A stretch of 35,303 nucleotides of DNA from a virus. Below the pieces are notes generated by a model. That model saw only the letters and a list, made by a program, of their open reading frames with translations. It ran no database searches and was not told the DNA's origin. Positions 21,240-29,778 of this stretch are shown here, piece by piece; position 1 is the first letter of the stretch; each line of letters opens with the position of its first letter. Both the position numbers and the translations under genes were made by a program. The DNA lies in IMG/VR virus record IMGVR_UViG_3300043392_000039, positions 1-35,303 of that record. One strand, given 5' to 3'.

Positions 21240-23171
21240 AGAGGAACTAAGTTCCTGATACACGATGTTGTTTTCAACATCAAATAGTGTACAATTTATT
21301 GAAGGCTCAATCTCATTTGGAGTAAGTTCCATGAACACAACCTCGGCAGTACAATCTCTTTCGTTAAACTTCATTGAAAGAGGGAAGAACTTTTTATCAG
21401 CTAATGCACCTTGAACGGGGAAGTTATAAATAGCACCATACTCTAAGTTCTTACCTATAATAGTACCCGTGAAGATATTACGATAATCTGAATATTGATT
21501 AAGAACATTTCTTACCGATAATTCTTGAATCTTATACCCGTATTCCTCGTTTCTTTCGTAATATGTTTCACTTAATGTATATCCATTGCTTGTAATGTTT
21601 GATTCATCAGTAATAGTAGTAACTCCATCTTGCTTTAAGATGTAACTACCATTAAATACCTCAATTGTACTTGGGTTAATTGAAGTGTCCTTCGGGTTGG
21701 TAGCAATTGTACTTTCAACATTATATGGCAATACTGTATTAGCGCCATAGGTTGATTCAGCATTAAAATAGGTTATAATTTGATTATATAACCCCTCAAA
21801 AGCTGGATAGAAATACATTCTAAAGTAAACTGTTCCATCATAAGGAACACTTACATTGGTTTCCGATATAATATCAGTTTTGTATATTGAAGGGTTTGAT
21901 GTTCCCCAAGTCCCACTAACTAAATACTTTGTTGTTTGACTTGGAGCTTCTAATCTCACTTCAAATCCTACATAAGATAAAACTCCTAATGTGTAAGAGA
22001 ATGTTTCATCGTTAGCGACAAATACACTTGTTTCAATGTATGCACCAATATCATTAAATGATACACCCCATTCATTTGTTGAATTATTTAAACAAGGATA
22101 CACATTGCCACCATGAGTAAAAGATGTCCAAGCAAATGGTGTAGGAGGTGTGCCTGATGCAGTATCAAGAACAGTTAAGGTAGCATCACCACCTAAGCCA
22201 TCTGTTTGATATTTTGCATAGGTGTATATCCCTGGAATATCCTTTGTAAAAATATTGAAATTGCTATTAAAAATAGCATCACCATTATAATACTGATAAT
22301 CAATTTGTGCTTGCTTATAGAATCTACGAATCTTTCTTTTTGGCTCTGCTACAATCAAGAAATCAGTTCCGTGATTATATTGATTTACAGTACCACTACC
22401 AATGTACAATCCATCTTTATCATACTTATCTGTTGTATAAATACCAAAAGCTAAATCCTTAGGCTTAATAATAAACCATTGCCCTCTATTTTGATACATT
22501 ACAACATTAAACAAATAGGAGATAGACTTCATAATTACATCAACCCCCAATGGTTGATTTCCTTTTTGTCTAAATACATTAGTGTATGTGCCTACCAAAT
22601 CAATGATTCTATCAATAGGCAATGGATTCTTATTCTTTAATTTCAGTAAGATATTAAACTCATAATTATATCCAATAAATCTTAAAGCACTTGCAATAAT
22701 ATCTTTAAACGAATTAAATCCATAAAGCACACGACCATTAGTTTCTCTTAATGTTGCGTTCTTAAATGCACTCAATCCATCAATAGTCTTAAATTCAATA
22801 GCAGGGTATTTCAAGAATATATCTTCTTCACATAACTCTGGAGAAACAAATCCTGTCCAAAATAAAGCACCATCACGATAGTATTCTAACACATATTCTT
22901 TCTCATCCTCGGAGATAATAGAATCCATGTCAATTGCACCACCTAATACTTTAAATGACAACACACTACCACGAATAGGGTAGAAGATGTCATCATCTGC
23001 CGTAGGATAGTCAATCTCAACGGGAGTAGCTTGACCATAAGGTATCTCGGTTATATCACCACTATATCCCTTCTTTAAGATTAATACTTTACACTTTGTA
23101 GTTAATAGAGTTGCAAATGGTTTGCAAGTCCCATCAAATTCAAACTTGTATTTAGTTCCGTATCCTATCAT
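21216..23171 (-). CDS. Tail tip / distal tail protein
   Basis: A 651-residue protein directly after the tape measure gene, the position of distal-tail and tail-associated proteins in siphoviruses. It starts MIGYGTKYKFEFDGTCKPFA; the N-terminal 150 residues (YVLEYYRDGALFWTGFVSPE) resemble proteins common in Bacteroidota phages. The middle is beta-rich and the end is NNIVYQELSSSKKKIVMG. It overlaps the tape measure gene by 4 bases. A -1 frameshift on the terminal A10 run would replace the last four residues and give a 680-residue form ending at 21130. Confidence 0.7.
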   Translation of the reverse strand: MIGYGTKYKFEFDGTCKPFATLLTTKCKVLILKKGYSGDITEIPYGQATPVEIDYPTADDDIFYPIRGSVLSFKVLGGAIDMDSIISEDEKEYVLEYYRDGALFWTGFVSPELCEEDIFLKYPAIEFKTIDGLSAFKNATLRETNGRVLYGFNSFKDIIASALRFIGYNYEFNILLKLKNKNPLPIDRIIDLVGTYTNVFRQKGNQPLGVDVIMKSISYLFNVVMYQNRGQWFIIKPKDLAFGIYTTDKYDKDGLYIGSGTVNQYNHGTDFLIVAEPKRKIRRFYKQAQIDYQYYNGDAIFNSNFNIFTKDIPGIYTYAKYQTDGLGGDATLTVLDTASGTPPTPFAWTSFTHGGNVYPCLNNSTNEWGVSFNDIGAYIETSVFVANDETFSYTLGVLSYVGFEVRLEAPSQTTKYLVSGTWGTSNPSIYKTDIISETNVSVPYDGTVYFRMYFYPAFEGLYNQIITYFNAESTYGANTVLPYNVESTIATNPKDTSINPSTIEVFNGSYILKQDGVTTITDESNITSNGYTLSETYYERNEEYGYKIQELSVRNVLNQYSDYRNIFTGTIIGKNLEYGAIYNFPVQGALADKKFFPLSMKFNERDCTAEVVFMELTPNEIEPSINCTLFDVENNIVYQELSSSKKKIVMG

Positions 23172-25369
23172 TGTCTGCCTGTTACTCTAAGTGTTGTTTC
23201 TAAAGATTTATTAATTTGATAACCCGTTTGAGTTGCCGTAATTGCTCCCGTTAAGTCAATAGCTAATCTAATAGTTTGTGCCGAATAAGATGAACCACCA
23301 TAAGTATAATTACTACCCGATGACTTTTGAGCAACCGATTGAGTTTGACCACTAGTACCTGCTGATTCCTTTGGCTTAGATAATGCAGAACTTACTCCTT
23401 TCAGCAACCCACCGACTGCCATTAATGCCAAACCTCCAAGTAATCCTGCCGTAGCACCTGCTGGGCTAAACATGGAAGTTAAAAATGATTGAACTGCAAT
23501 CATTGCCTTAGAAGCCATTACAATACCAAGACCAATTTTAACAAACATATCTCCAAGAGCACCTAATATACCTGCACCAAACTTTTTAATTGCATCACCA
23601 GCACTTCCTCCTTCACCAATAAAAGAAAACATATCAGCAAATTGAGAAGCGACACTTTGTGTCATTTCGTCAACCGAAGCACTAATTACATTGGCAACAC
23701 CAAGAAATGCCATCTTCATCTTTTCGGCAGTGTCTTGTGCTATTTTTAATGCTATTTGTGTAGATGCACCAAATTTAGCTAATTGCTCATCTGATAGTGC
23801 CTTACCAAGCATTCCACCCTCCATTCCTGGTAGTGGCTTGATTAGTTTCATCAACGCACCCTTTCTTTCTGATTCAATCTCACCTTGCAATTGAGCAACC
23901 TTCAGCAAGTATAATCTTGTAATATTTGCGGTATCAATTCCATATCGCTGAAATTCAGCCTTCTCTTTATTGAAAGCATCAGTTAAATCAGCTAATTTCT
24001 TTTTACTTCCCTGTAATCCAATGTTATTAATCTCAGCAATTGCATCAGCACTCATTTGTTGAAGTTTCTTCAAATGTGTACCATATTCCTTAGTTTGGAA
24101 ATCAGTTCCAACAATGACTTCAACCTTTTCAGTTTTACGACCTGTTGATTGTTTCTTACTTGGATTTTCACTTAATCCTGTAAGTTGAGAATCATCAACT
24201 TTTGGCAACTCTAATGGTTTTGCATTATCAATCTTTGTGAATTTTCCAATTAACCAATCAAGTGCCTTGCCAAGAAATTCTATTCCATGAATAAAATCGT
24301 AAATCTTTTTATAAATATTAGCAAAGAAATTAATAATAGGCTTATAGACATTATTCACCATAAACATGAATACACCAACAAGCCCTTGCCAAAGATTTAT
24401 TAACCCAATTAATGCAGCAGTCAATCCTTTTACAACTAACTTAATGCCTTCAATAGCTAATGATAATAATTGAGCAACTGATTCATTTGATTGCATAGCA
24501 GTTTTAAAGTCATTCATAAATGACAATATACCACTTACTGCACCCTTTAAATCAAATGCTTTAGCCATGGAATCACCCATTTCTGCTAATGCAAAACTTA
24601 CACTTTCAGATAATTTATTGAATTGACCTTGTAGTGTTTGTGATTGCTCATCAGCCATTCCGAAGAATTGACCTCCTTTGCTTGTAGCTGATATAAAAGC
24701 ATCGCCAACTTCCTTAACAGATATTTGACCATCGTGCATTCTTTGTGTCAAAGAAGCCATAGATTCCCCTGTCGCATCTGAAATAGCTTTCAATGGGTTA
24801 AACCCTGCGTTAATCATTTGGCGAGCCTCTTGACCCATCAAACGACCCGATGCGTTTACTTGACCAAATGCTAATGCTAAACGATTAAATCTGTCTGCAT
24901 TACCACCAGAAATATCACCCAACATCCTTGTAATAGGAACAACTTGTTGAGCAGTTAAGCCATATTGTAATAATGTTTGAGCACCCTTTGTAATGTCTTG
25001 GAATTGCATTGGCGACTTTAATGCTTGATTTTTTAAATCAGCAAGCATATTTTTCGCAACCTCTGCACTACCCGTAAATACTCTAAATGAAACCGATATT
25101 TGCTCTAATTCAGCAGCAGTTGTAAGTGCAGCTTTACCTATTCCAATAATAGCAGTCGTAATTCCAGCAGTAGTAAGTGCCAATCCCATTGCACCAAATG
25201 CTTGAGATATTGACTTAGCAGTAGTATCCATGCTACCACTAATTCGATTACCACTTCTTTGCGTAGAAGATGCTAATTGAGATAATTGAGATGACAAACG
25301 ATTAAGTTTGTTCATCGCATCATCTACATCTGCTCCAATCTTTATATAAAACTCATTAGTTTCTGCCAT
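23168..25369 (-). CDS. Tape measure protein
   Basis: A 733-residue protein. A tape-measure domain occupies about residues 60-270: SVSFRVFTGSAEVAKNMLAD, MQFQDITKGAQTLLQYGL, GRLMGQEARQMINAGFNPLK. Hydrophobic segments at about 55-80, 300-345 and 610-665 and long helical parts (NKEKAEFQRYGIDTA) are typical. It sets tail length and is ejected into the host envelope; by the usual rule of about 0.15 nm per residue, the tail would be roughly 110 nm. It follows the G/GT chaperone genes that shield it during assembly. Confidence 0.9.
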   Translation of the reverse strand: MAETNEFYIKIGADVDDAMNKLNRLSSQLSQLASSTQRSGNRISGSMDTTAKSISQAFGAMGLALTTAGITTAIIGIGKAALTTAAELEQISVSFRVFTGSAEVAKNMLADLKNQALKSPMQFQDITKGAQTLLQYGLTAQQVVPITRMLGDISGGNADRFNRLALAFGQVNASGRLMGQEARQMINAGFNPLKAISDATGESMASLTQRMHDGQISVKEVGDAFISATSKGGQFFGMADEQSQTLQGQFNKLSESVSFALAEMGDSMAKAFDLKGAVSGILSFMNDFKTAMQSNESVAQLLSLAIEGIKLVVKGLTAALIGLINLWQGLVGVFMFMVNNVYKPIINFFANIYKKIYDFIHGIEFLGKALDWLIGKFTKIDNAKPLELPKVDDSQLTGLSENPSKKQSTGRKTEKVEVIVGTDFQTKEYGTHLKKLQQMSADAIAEINNIGLQGSKKKLADLTDAFNKEKAEFQRYGIDTANITRLYLLKVAQLQGEIESERKGALMKLIKPLPGMEGGMLGKALSDEQLAKFGASTQIALKIAQDTAEKMKMAFLGVANVISASVDEMTQSVASQFADMFSFIGEGGSAGDAIKKFGAGILGALGDMFVKIGLGIVMASKAMIAVQSFLTSMFSPAGATAGLLGGLALMAVGGLLKGVSSALSKPKESAGTSGQTQSVAQKSSGSNYTYGGSSYSAQTIRLAIDLTGAITATQTGYQINKSLETTLRVTGRQ

Positions 25370-25662
25370 TACTCAATAGAATTAACCCACTTTTTAACTA
25401 TTTCATCCGAAAGATACTCTTTTTCTTTTGATTTTTCTAAATCCTTGCCTATATTGTCAATCCACAATGGTACAAGGTCTTTAGGTTGTTTCATATCCTT
25501 ACCTCCCATTGCAGCCAAAGATGCCCACATAATATTTCTTGTAACATCCCATTGCTCTGCCTTCCTAAACTCAAAGCCGTGTTCATAGTCAAGAAATTCT
25601 CCTAAAGTCATTCTTTTCCACTCCCACGGCTTCAAACCTGTTCTATAAATTCTTGTAAGCAT
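25369..25662 (-). CDS. Tail assembly chaperone, T part of G-T fusion
   Basis: A 97-residue frame (from ATG 25662) that is most likely read as the C-terminal part of a G-T fusion via -1 frameshift at 25683-25692. The -1 frame is open without interruption from the slippery site, reading VEITWSNMLTRIYRTGLKPW. The residues KPWEWKRMTLGEFLDYEHGF match the T-domain style of such chaperones. The fusion would be 227 residues. It overlaps the tape measure gene at a single base. Confidence 0.8.
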   Translation of the reverse strand: MLTRIYRTGLKPWEWKRMTLGEFLDYEHGFEFRKAEQWDVTRNIMWASLAAMGGKDMKQPKDLVPLWIDNIGKDLEKSKEKEYLSDEIVKKWVNSIE

Positions 25663-25679
25663 ATTGCTCCAAGTTATCT

Positions 25680-26051
25680 CTACTTTTTTTTTGCTTGCGT
25701 AGCTTTTGGTGCATCTAAATCACTCGGCATTAAATCCTTAGTAATCCATTCTACAACAGTAATTACTTGAGTTTGCATCAACCATTTTGTTGCAATCATT
25801 TTAGCACTCTTAATCTTTGTGATTAAGGCATCAGCATCTTCTTCATGACCATTGATGTATAGCCAATAAATATGACCACTAAGCATCATATCACGAGTTA
25901 CCTCAATAAGTTTAGATGGATTGCTTTCATACTCTTGCATATTAATTAAGTCATTGAAGTCGCCTCCTAACTCCTTAACATACACATCATTAATGCTTCC
26001 TAAAGAAAAGTCAAAGTTGATTTTTTTGCCTTCAAAAGTAATACTTCTCAT
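25680..26051 (-). CDS. Tail assembly chaperone G
   Basis: A 123-residue protein starting MRSITFEGKKINFDFSLG and ending KATQAKKK. It lies between the major tail protein and the tape measure, the standard place of the lambda G-type chaperone, which coats the tape measure before tail tube polymerisation. The ATG at 26051 is preferred; a TTG at 26078 would start inside the terminator that follows the major tail gene. Its last codons contain the slippery A AAA AAG. Confidence 0.8.
   Translation of the reverse strand: MRSITFEGKKINFDFSLGSINDVYVKELGGDFNDLINMQEYESNPSKLIEVTRDMMLSGHIYWLYINGHEEDADALITKIKSAKMIATKWLMQTQVITVVEWITKDLMPSDLDAPKATQAKKK
25683..25692 (-). other. Programmed -1 frameshift site (G to G-T)
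   Basis: On the - strand the sequence GCA AAA AAA AAG TAG contains the heptamer A AAA AAG, the same slippery sequence as E. coli dnaX, next to the G stop codon. A -1 slip joins frame G to the T frame with no intervening stop. This arrangement is conserved in most long-tailed phages. Confidence 0.85.
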
Positions 26052-26076
26052 GTTTTTTGTGTTTGTGGGTTTAAAC

Positions 26077-26105
26077 AAAAAGGGTGAAGAACTAAATCCT
26101 CACCC
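26077..26105 (-). terminator. Terminator after the major tail gene
   Basis: On the - strand GGGTGA pairs with TCACCC (26082-26105) across a 12-base loop, followed by TTTTTG. It lies between the major tail protein and chaperone G, so only part of the transcripts should continue into the chaperones and tape measure. Confidence 0.75.
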
Positions 26106-26131
26106 CAAATGTAATCAATTATTTTTGATTA

Positions 26132-26545
26132 TTAAGCACCTACGACATCCTTAGTCAATGCTCCTGTACCTTGCAATGTGATTTCAACAGTTGCAATCTC
26201 TTGGTCGCCTGCTTGTACAGGCTTAGAAGCCACATAAGCAGTTCCTGTAAGAGTTGTATCTGCTACTGTTGCAGTCTTGAATGATACAGTTAAAGCAGTT
26301 TGGTCTAACCAAGCAGTCAATAACTCATCGTAAGTGTAGTTAGAGCCACCATCTGCATAATCAACTTGGATTGTAGATGTGATAGACCAAGACTTACGAC
26401 CTGGAATTTGAGTTGCCCATGCGCCACTATCTTTGCTTGAAGTTTCAATCATTGAAGTGGATAAGTCGATACTACAAGTAGTTTCGTTTGCTATTTTTTT
26501 AGTACCTACGAAAATGCGTAAGTCTGTTCCTTTTACTAATGCCAT
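26132..26545 (-). CDS. Major tail tube protein
   Basis: A 137-residue protein with the all-beta pattern of TP901-1-type tail tube subunits: MALVKGTDLRIFVGTKKIAN, SIDLSTSMIETSSKDSGAWA, PGRKSWSITSTIQVDY, and a Gly/Thr-rich end (VEITLQGTGALTKD). It polymerises into the tail tube around the tape measure. The terminator that follows and its position fit high expression. Confidence 0.85.
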   Translation of the reverse strand: MALVKGTDLRIFVGTKKIANETTCSIDLSTSMIETSSKDSGAWATQIPGRKSWSITSTIQVDYADGGSNYTYDELLTAWLDQTALTVSFKTATVADTTLTGTAYVASKPVQAGDQEIATVEITLQGTGALTKDVVGA

Positions 26546-26552
26546 TTTATTA

Positions 26553-26996
26553 TTAATTTAATTGATTTAACAATTGACTGAAAATTATATTTTGTTCTAC
26601 TTGCCATCCTGTTGGCAATTGTAATATTACGGAATTTGTTTGATATTCACAATTGATGACCTGCCACCCTTCAAGGTATTGACTAAATCCATAAGTATTA
26701 TTGGAAGTAATAATTCTTGCAATGATAAGATTAGAAATGTCATTCACCTCTTTTTTACCACCTTCACTTGAATCATATCTTTGGATAACACTAATTTCAA
26801 TTGTAGAATCTCTTTGAAATGTATCCTTACTTCTTTCTCCTCTTGAAATTTGATTCCCTAAAACAATAACAGGATATACTGCACCTTCGGGAACAATTTC
26901 ATCATAAACACCAACTGCTTGGCTATTATAAGTAATCCCACTTAATGCTTGGTAGTATGCCTTCCGTAAATCAAATGCACTATCCTTGTTTATCAT
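26553..26996 (-). CDS. Tail terminator / tail completion protein
   Basis: A 147-residue protein of the DUF3168/gpU-like type by position and pattern: AFDLRKAYYQALSGITYNSQ, VYDEIVPEGAVYPVIVLGNQ, and ISNLIIARI. It caps the growing tail tube and contacts the head connector. It lies between the gp10-like gene and the major tail gene, as in HK97 and lambda relatives. Confidence 0.75.
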   Translation of the reverse strand: MINKDSAFDLRKAYYQALSGITYNSQAVGVYDEIVPEGAVYPVIVLGNQISRGERSKDTFQRDSTIEISVIQRYDSSEGGKKEVNDISNLIIARIITSNNTYGFSQYLEGWQVINCEYQTNSVILQLPTGWQVEQNIIFSQLLNQLN

Positions 26997-27433
26997 TTAA
27001 AAATTCGTTTAATGTGCTTACTTGTTTCTCTATTTAATCTCCTTCTACTTAGTACATAATAATGTAAAAAATACCTTTGTGGTGAAACTGAAATAATAGG
27101 AGTTCCTTTTTTAAATTTTATAGCTAAATCAGAAAACTCGGAATATTCTTTATTTAAACGAAATCTTTTACCTGTTCCAAATTCTTGATATACTGCATAG
27201 GTTTTTTTAAACCCAATTTTATAAACCCTTTTATTATTAGTTCTTTCTACTAAGTTTTTATATTGACTACCTCTTAAATCACCAGTTTTATAAGGAGCAT
27301 TTAAAGCAGACATTAATTCAATGTAATCAGCTTCATTCTCAACCGTATTATATAAAATAGATTCAAGCCTAATTTTAGACCTCTCAATTTTATTTTGCAG
27401 AACTTTAAGACCAGCGAAATTTAATTTAAGCAC
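26993..27433 (-). CDS. HK97 gp10-like head-tail joining protein
   Basis: A 146-residue protein. The signature appears as YAVYQEFGTGKRFRLN and SPQRYFLHYYV. I propose the GTG at 27433 as the start: it gives MLKLNFAGLKVLQNKIER, which matches the usual N terminus of this family and overlaps the upstream gene by only 8 bases. A TTG at 27484 would extend it and overlap by 59 bases. It completes the connector between head and tail. Confidence 0.75.
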   Translation of the reverse strand: MLKLNFAGLKVLQNKIERSKIRLESILYNTVENEADYIELMSALNAPYKTGDLRGSQYKNLVERTNNKRVYKIGFKKTYAVYQEFGTGKRFRLNKEYSEFSDLAIKFKKGTPIISVSPQRYFLHYYVLSRRRLNRETSKHIKRIFK

Positions 27434-27776
27434 TTCTTTTTGTTGCTTTAAAAGTAAGTTTTGTTTTTGTAAAGTCAGGGTCAATTATATTGCTTAAAGC
27501 ATACTCAACTCCATTAACCTCTAAAATATCAGTTGTTATTGGAATAAATGAGTTACGATAACGCATCTCTCCTTCAAAGGATTGATTGACACCAAACTTA
27601 GAACTTTCAATGTTTCGGATACCTCCATAGTTGCCATAGAAAGAACTTGTTTCAGCAAAGTAAATACTTGTCGTATAGCTTGAATAAGTTACACCCGATA
27701 AGCCACCTGCACCATCAGGAGTACCCGATAGTTTGCGTTTAAATGTACCTTTAATTCGATTAAGTTTGTTATACAT
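27426..27776 (-). CDS. Head closure protein (SPP1 gp16-like)
   Basis: A 116-residue beta-barrel-like protein: MYNKLNRIKGTFKRKLSGTP, then FIPITTDILEVNGVEYALSN. Size, order and the DILEVNG motif fit the phage head-tail joining family. It seals the portal channel after packaging. It overlaps both neighbours by 8 bases. Confidence 0.7.
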   Translation of the reverse strand: MYNKLNRIKGTFKRKLSGTPDGAGGLSGVTYSSYTTSIYFAETSSFYGNYGGIRNIESSKFGVNQSFEGEMRYRNSFIPITTDILEVNGVEYALSNIIDPDFTKTKLTFKATKRSA

Positions 27777-28305
27777 AAATAGGGCGATAATGTCTTATTC
27801 TGTCCTTAATTGCTTTTAATGCAAGTCTTTTATCTTCTACCTTATTGTCGAAATCTACGGCAATAATATCAAGAATTGAGTTCTCAATATCTTTAGGCAA
27901 TGAAGTGAATCCACATACATAAGTTATTTTAATACCATTACCATTGTAAGCACTTAACTTTGTTTTCTCTCCACTTAATTCATAATCAGTATCAAGAACA
28001 AGTGCAGTATTATCAAAATCAGTTACCGAAGTAATTGATTGAATTGGGGCAAATGGCAACATAACCGTACCATTGATTTGAGTATAAGATAATCTTACGG
28101 TCTTAGTCTTTAATCCACACTCGGTGAACAACTCAACCTCACGAAAAGCGGAAGCTAATAAAGCCGTAAGTTTGTCATCTTGGTCATCAAAATCAATGTT
28201 CAAATGCTCCTTAACTTGTGCTAAAGTTATAGGAATAGGTAATGAATCTAATGTTACCACCAAATCCATACCTTGAGTTTTAACTGCTTCTAATTCGTAA
28301 GACAT
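27769..28305 (-). CDS. Head-tail adaptor (HK97 gp6-like)
   Basis: A 178-residue protein with the typical pattern ITLAQVKEHLNIDFDDQDDK, LTALLASAFREVELFT and the C-terminal LPKDIENSILDIIAVDF. It forms the ring below the portal. The first 25 residues before PITLAQ are an N-terminal strand common in this family. It is adjacent by one base to the small gene upstream. Confidence 0.85.
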   Translation of the reverse strand: MSYELEAVKTQGMDLVVTLDSLPIPITLAQVKEHLNIDFDDQDDKLTALLASAFREVELFTECGLKTKTVRLSYTQINGTVMLPFAPIQSITSVTDFDNTALVLDTDYELSGEKTKLSAYNGNGIKITYVCGFTSLPKDIENSILDIIAVDFDNKVEDKRLALKAIKDRIRHYRPIYV

Positions 28306-28502
28306 TATTTCTTCTTGAATACAGGTTTATCAGCCTTATCCTTATCTGCTTTAACAGGGGCAGATTTCTCTAAAACCTCTACTAATTTTTTATTATTCAA
28401 TACATCTGCACGAGCATCTGTACACTCAAAAATATCACCTGCATTACGCAAAGCATTAGTTTCTAAGTCATGGAAAATAGTCAATACTTTTACCTTTGCC
28501 AT
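28305..28502 (-). CDS. Small protein between capsid and adaptor
   Basis: A 65-residue protein starting MAKVKVLTIFHDLETNALRN, with RADVLNNKKLVEVLEK and a Lys-rich end (PVKADKDKADKPVFKKK). Short proteins with this beta-alpha pattern are common downstream of HK97-type capsid genes. It may be a minor head or joining component; function unknown. Confidence 0.65.
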   Translation of the reverse strand: MAKVKVLTIFHDLETNALRNAGDIFECTDARADVLNNKKLVEVLEKSAPVKADKDKADKPVFKKK

Positions 28503-28520
28503 TATATTATTATTTAGTTT

Positions 28521-28560
28521 TTAAAAAATAAGCCTACTGTTCTTATGGGAAGTAGGCTTA
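28521..28560 (-). terminator. Terminator after the major capsid gene
   Basis: TAAGCCTACT (28529-28538) and AGTAGGCTTA (28551-28560) form a perfect 10-bp stem with a 12-base loop; in the - direction it is followed by TTTTTT. It is the strongest hairpin of the late arm and lies just after the capsid gene. Confidence 0.85.
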
Positions 28561-28593
28561 CATAATTAACAAAAAACAAAACAAAAAGATATA

Positions 28594-29778
28594 TTATGCT
28601 ACCACAAAAACACCTTTTCTCATTGCTGAACCGAAGTATATTGGCAATGCGATTGATTCCTCAACACGAACAGTTACCAAGTTTTTAGTGAAGTTATCAC
28701 CATCTTCGTAAGCAAACTCAGTCATGATGTTATCTTCGAACAACAATTCTGCTGCACGGTTCATATCACCTACTAAGAAGCTATTTGCATCAATGATGTC
28801 AGTAGCAATTACAGGAACACCAGCAATAGACAAGTTACCACTTGCAACTAAAGAAGGGAAAGAGTAACCTGCACCTGATTCTTTGTTAATCAACAATTCC
28901 ATGAAGTCGATTGGGTTAACCAAAACAACATTTGGAGTGAAACGAGCAGCCTTCAATTGTGCGATAGCATTAGCTAACTTATCCCAACGGTTAGAAGAAG
29001 TTGTTACCGAACCTGATGGAGTGTAAGAAGTTGCTGATTCCCAAAGACCTACAAAATCAGAAGTACCAGCAGTGTCTAACAAGTTAGTATCTTCAACGAT
29101 TAACAAATCTTGTACCATTTGAGTAGATACGAAGTTTTGCAACCAAGATAAACGTTGTAACATTTGCTTAGAAATCTTTGCGTAAGCAGCGATTGTCTTA
29201 GGAGTTACCTCAGTGATTGTGAAATCGTAATCTACTTGAGCCTTAGAAGCACCTTCAGTTTGGATTGCAGGAGCACCTTCACCACTTGTTTTCTTAGCAA
29301 ACTTGAATACACCATTTTGCTCAATTGTAGAAGAACGCATCAAATCACGCAAGTGAATTTGGCGGAAAGGGTCAGTCAATACAACATTTGACAAACCAGC
29401 AATCTTAGAAGCCCAATCAGAACCAATGTTTGCAGGCAAAGTCATTGTACCTACTGCCTTCATGTTCAATCCGAAAGCTGCATCACGACGAGCACCTAAA
29501 GCCTTAAATTTATCAGCATTAGCTTCGAAAGCCTTAGCCATGAAGTTCTCTGGTTGAGAAGCTACATTCTTTTGATTAGAATCCAAGATAGCATCAGCTA
29601 ATCCCTTCTCTACCAATCCTAATTTCTCCTCTAAAGAAGCAAATTTCTCACCTGCATTCTTAACTTGGTTAGTCAAATCGTCAATGTTCAAACCTTCGAT
29701 TTCACGACTAACACCTTTTTGAATCATTTCGTTAAGGTCGCCTTTTACTTCCTCAACTAATTTTTTAATATCCTCCAT
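28594..29778 (-). CDS. Major capsid protein, HK97 fold
   Basis: A 394-residue protein. The N terminus (about 1-100, MEDIKKLVEEVKGDLNEMIQ, then NAGEKFASLEEKLG) is a coiled-coil delta domain that acts as an internal scaffold. The rest has HK97 capsid features: TEVTPKTIAAYAKISKQML, SWLQNFVSTQMVQDLLIVED and the C-terminal RVEESIALPIYFGSAMRKG. The prohead protease gene directly precedes it (the TAATG overlap at 29778), so the delta domain is probably removed during maturation; I cannot place the cleavage site. No separate scaffold gene is seen. Confidence 0.93.
   Translation of the reverse strand: MEDIKKLVEEVKGDLNEMIQKGVSREIEGLNIDDLTNQVKNAGEKFASLEEKLGLVEKGLADAILDSNQKNVASQPENFMAKAFEANADKFKALGARRDAAFGLNMKAVGTMTLPANIGSDWASKIAGLSNVVLTDPFRQIHLRDLMRSSTIEQNGVFKFAKKTSGEGAPAIQTEGASKAQVDYDFTITEVTPKTIAAYAKISKQMLQRLSWLQNFVSTQMVQDLLIVEDTNLLDTAGTSDFVGLWESATSYTPSGSVTTSSNRWDKLANAIAQLKAARFTPNVVLVNPIDFMELLINKESGAGYSFPSLVASGNLSIAGVPVIATDIIDANSFLVGDMNRAAELLFEDNIMTEFAYEDGDNFTKNLVTVRVEESIALPIYFGSAMRKGVFVVA

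Noticed and set aside
26052-26078. Upstream TTG start for chaperone G
   Set aside because: It would start within the T tract of the terminator after the major tail gene; the ATG at 26051 has an ACAAAAAAC leader.
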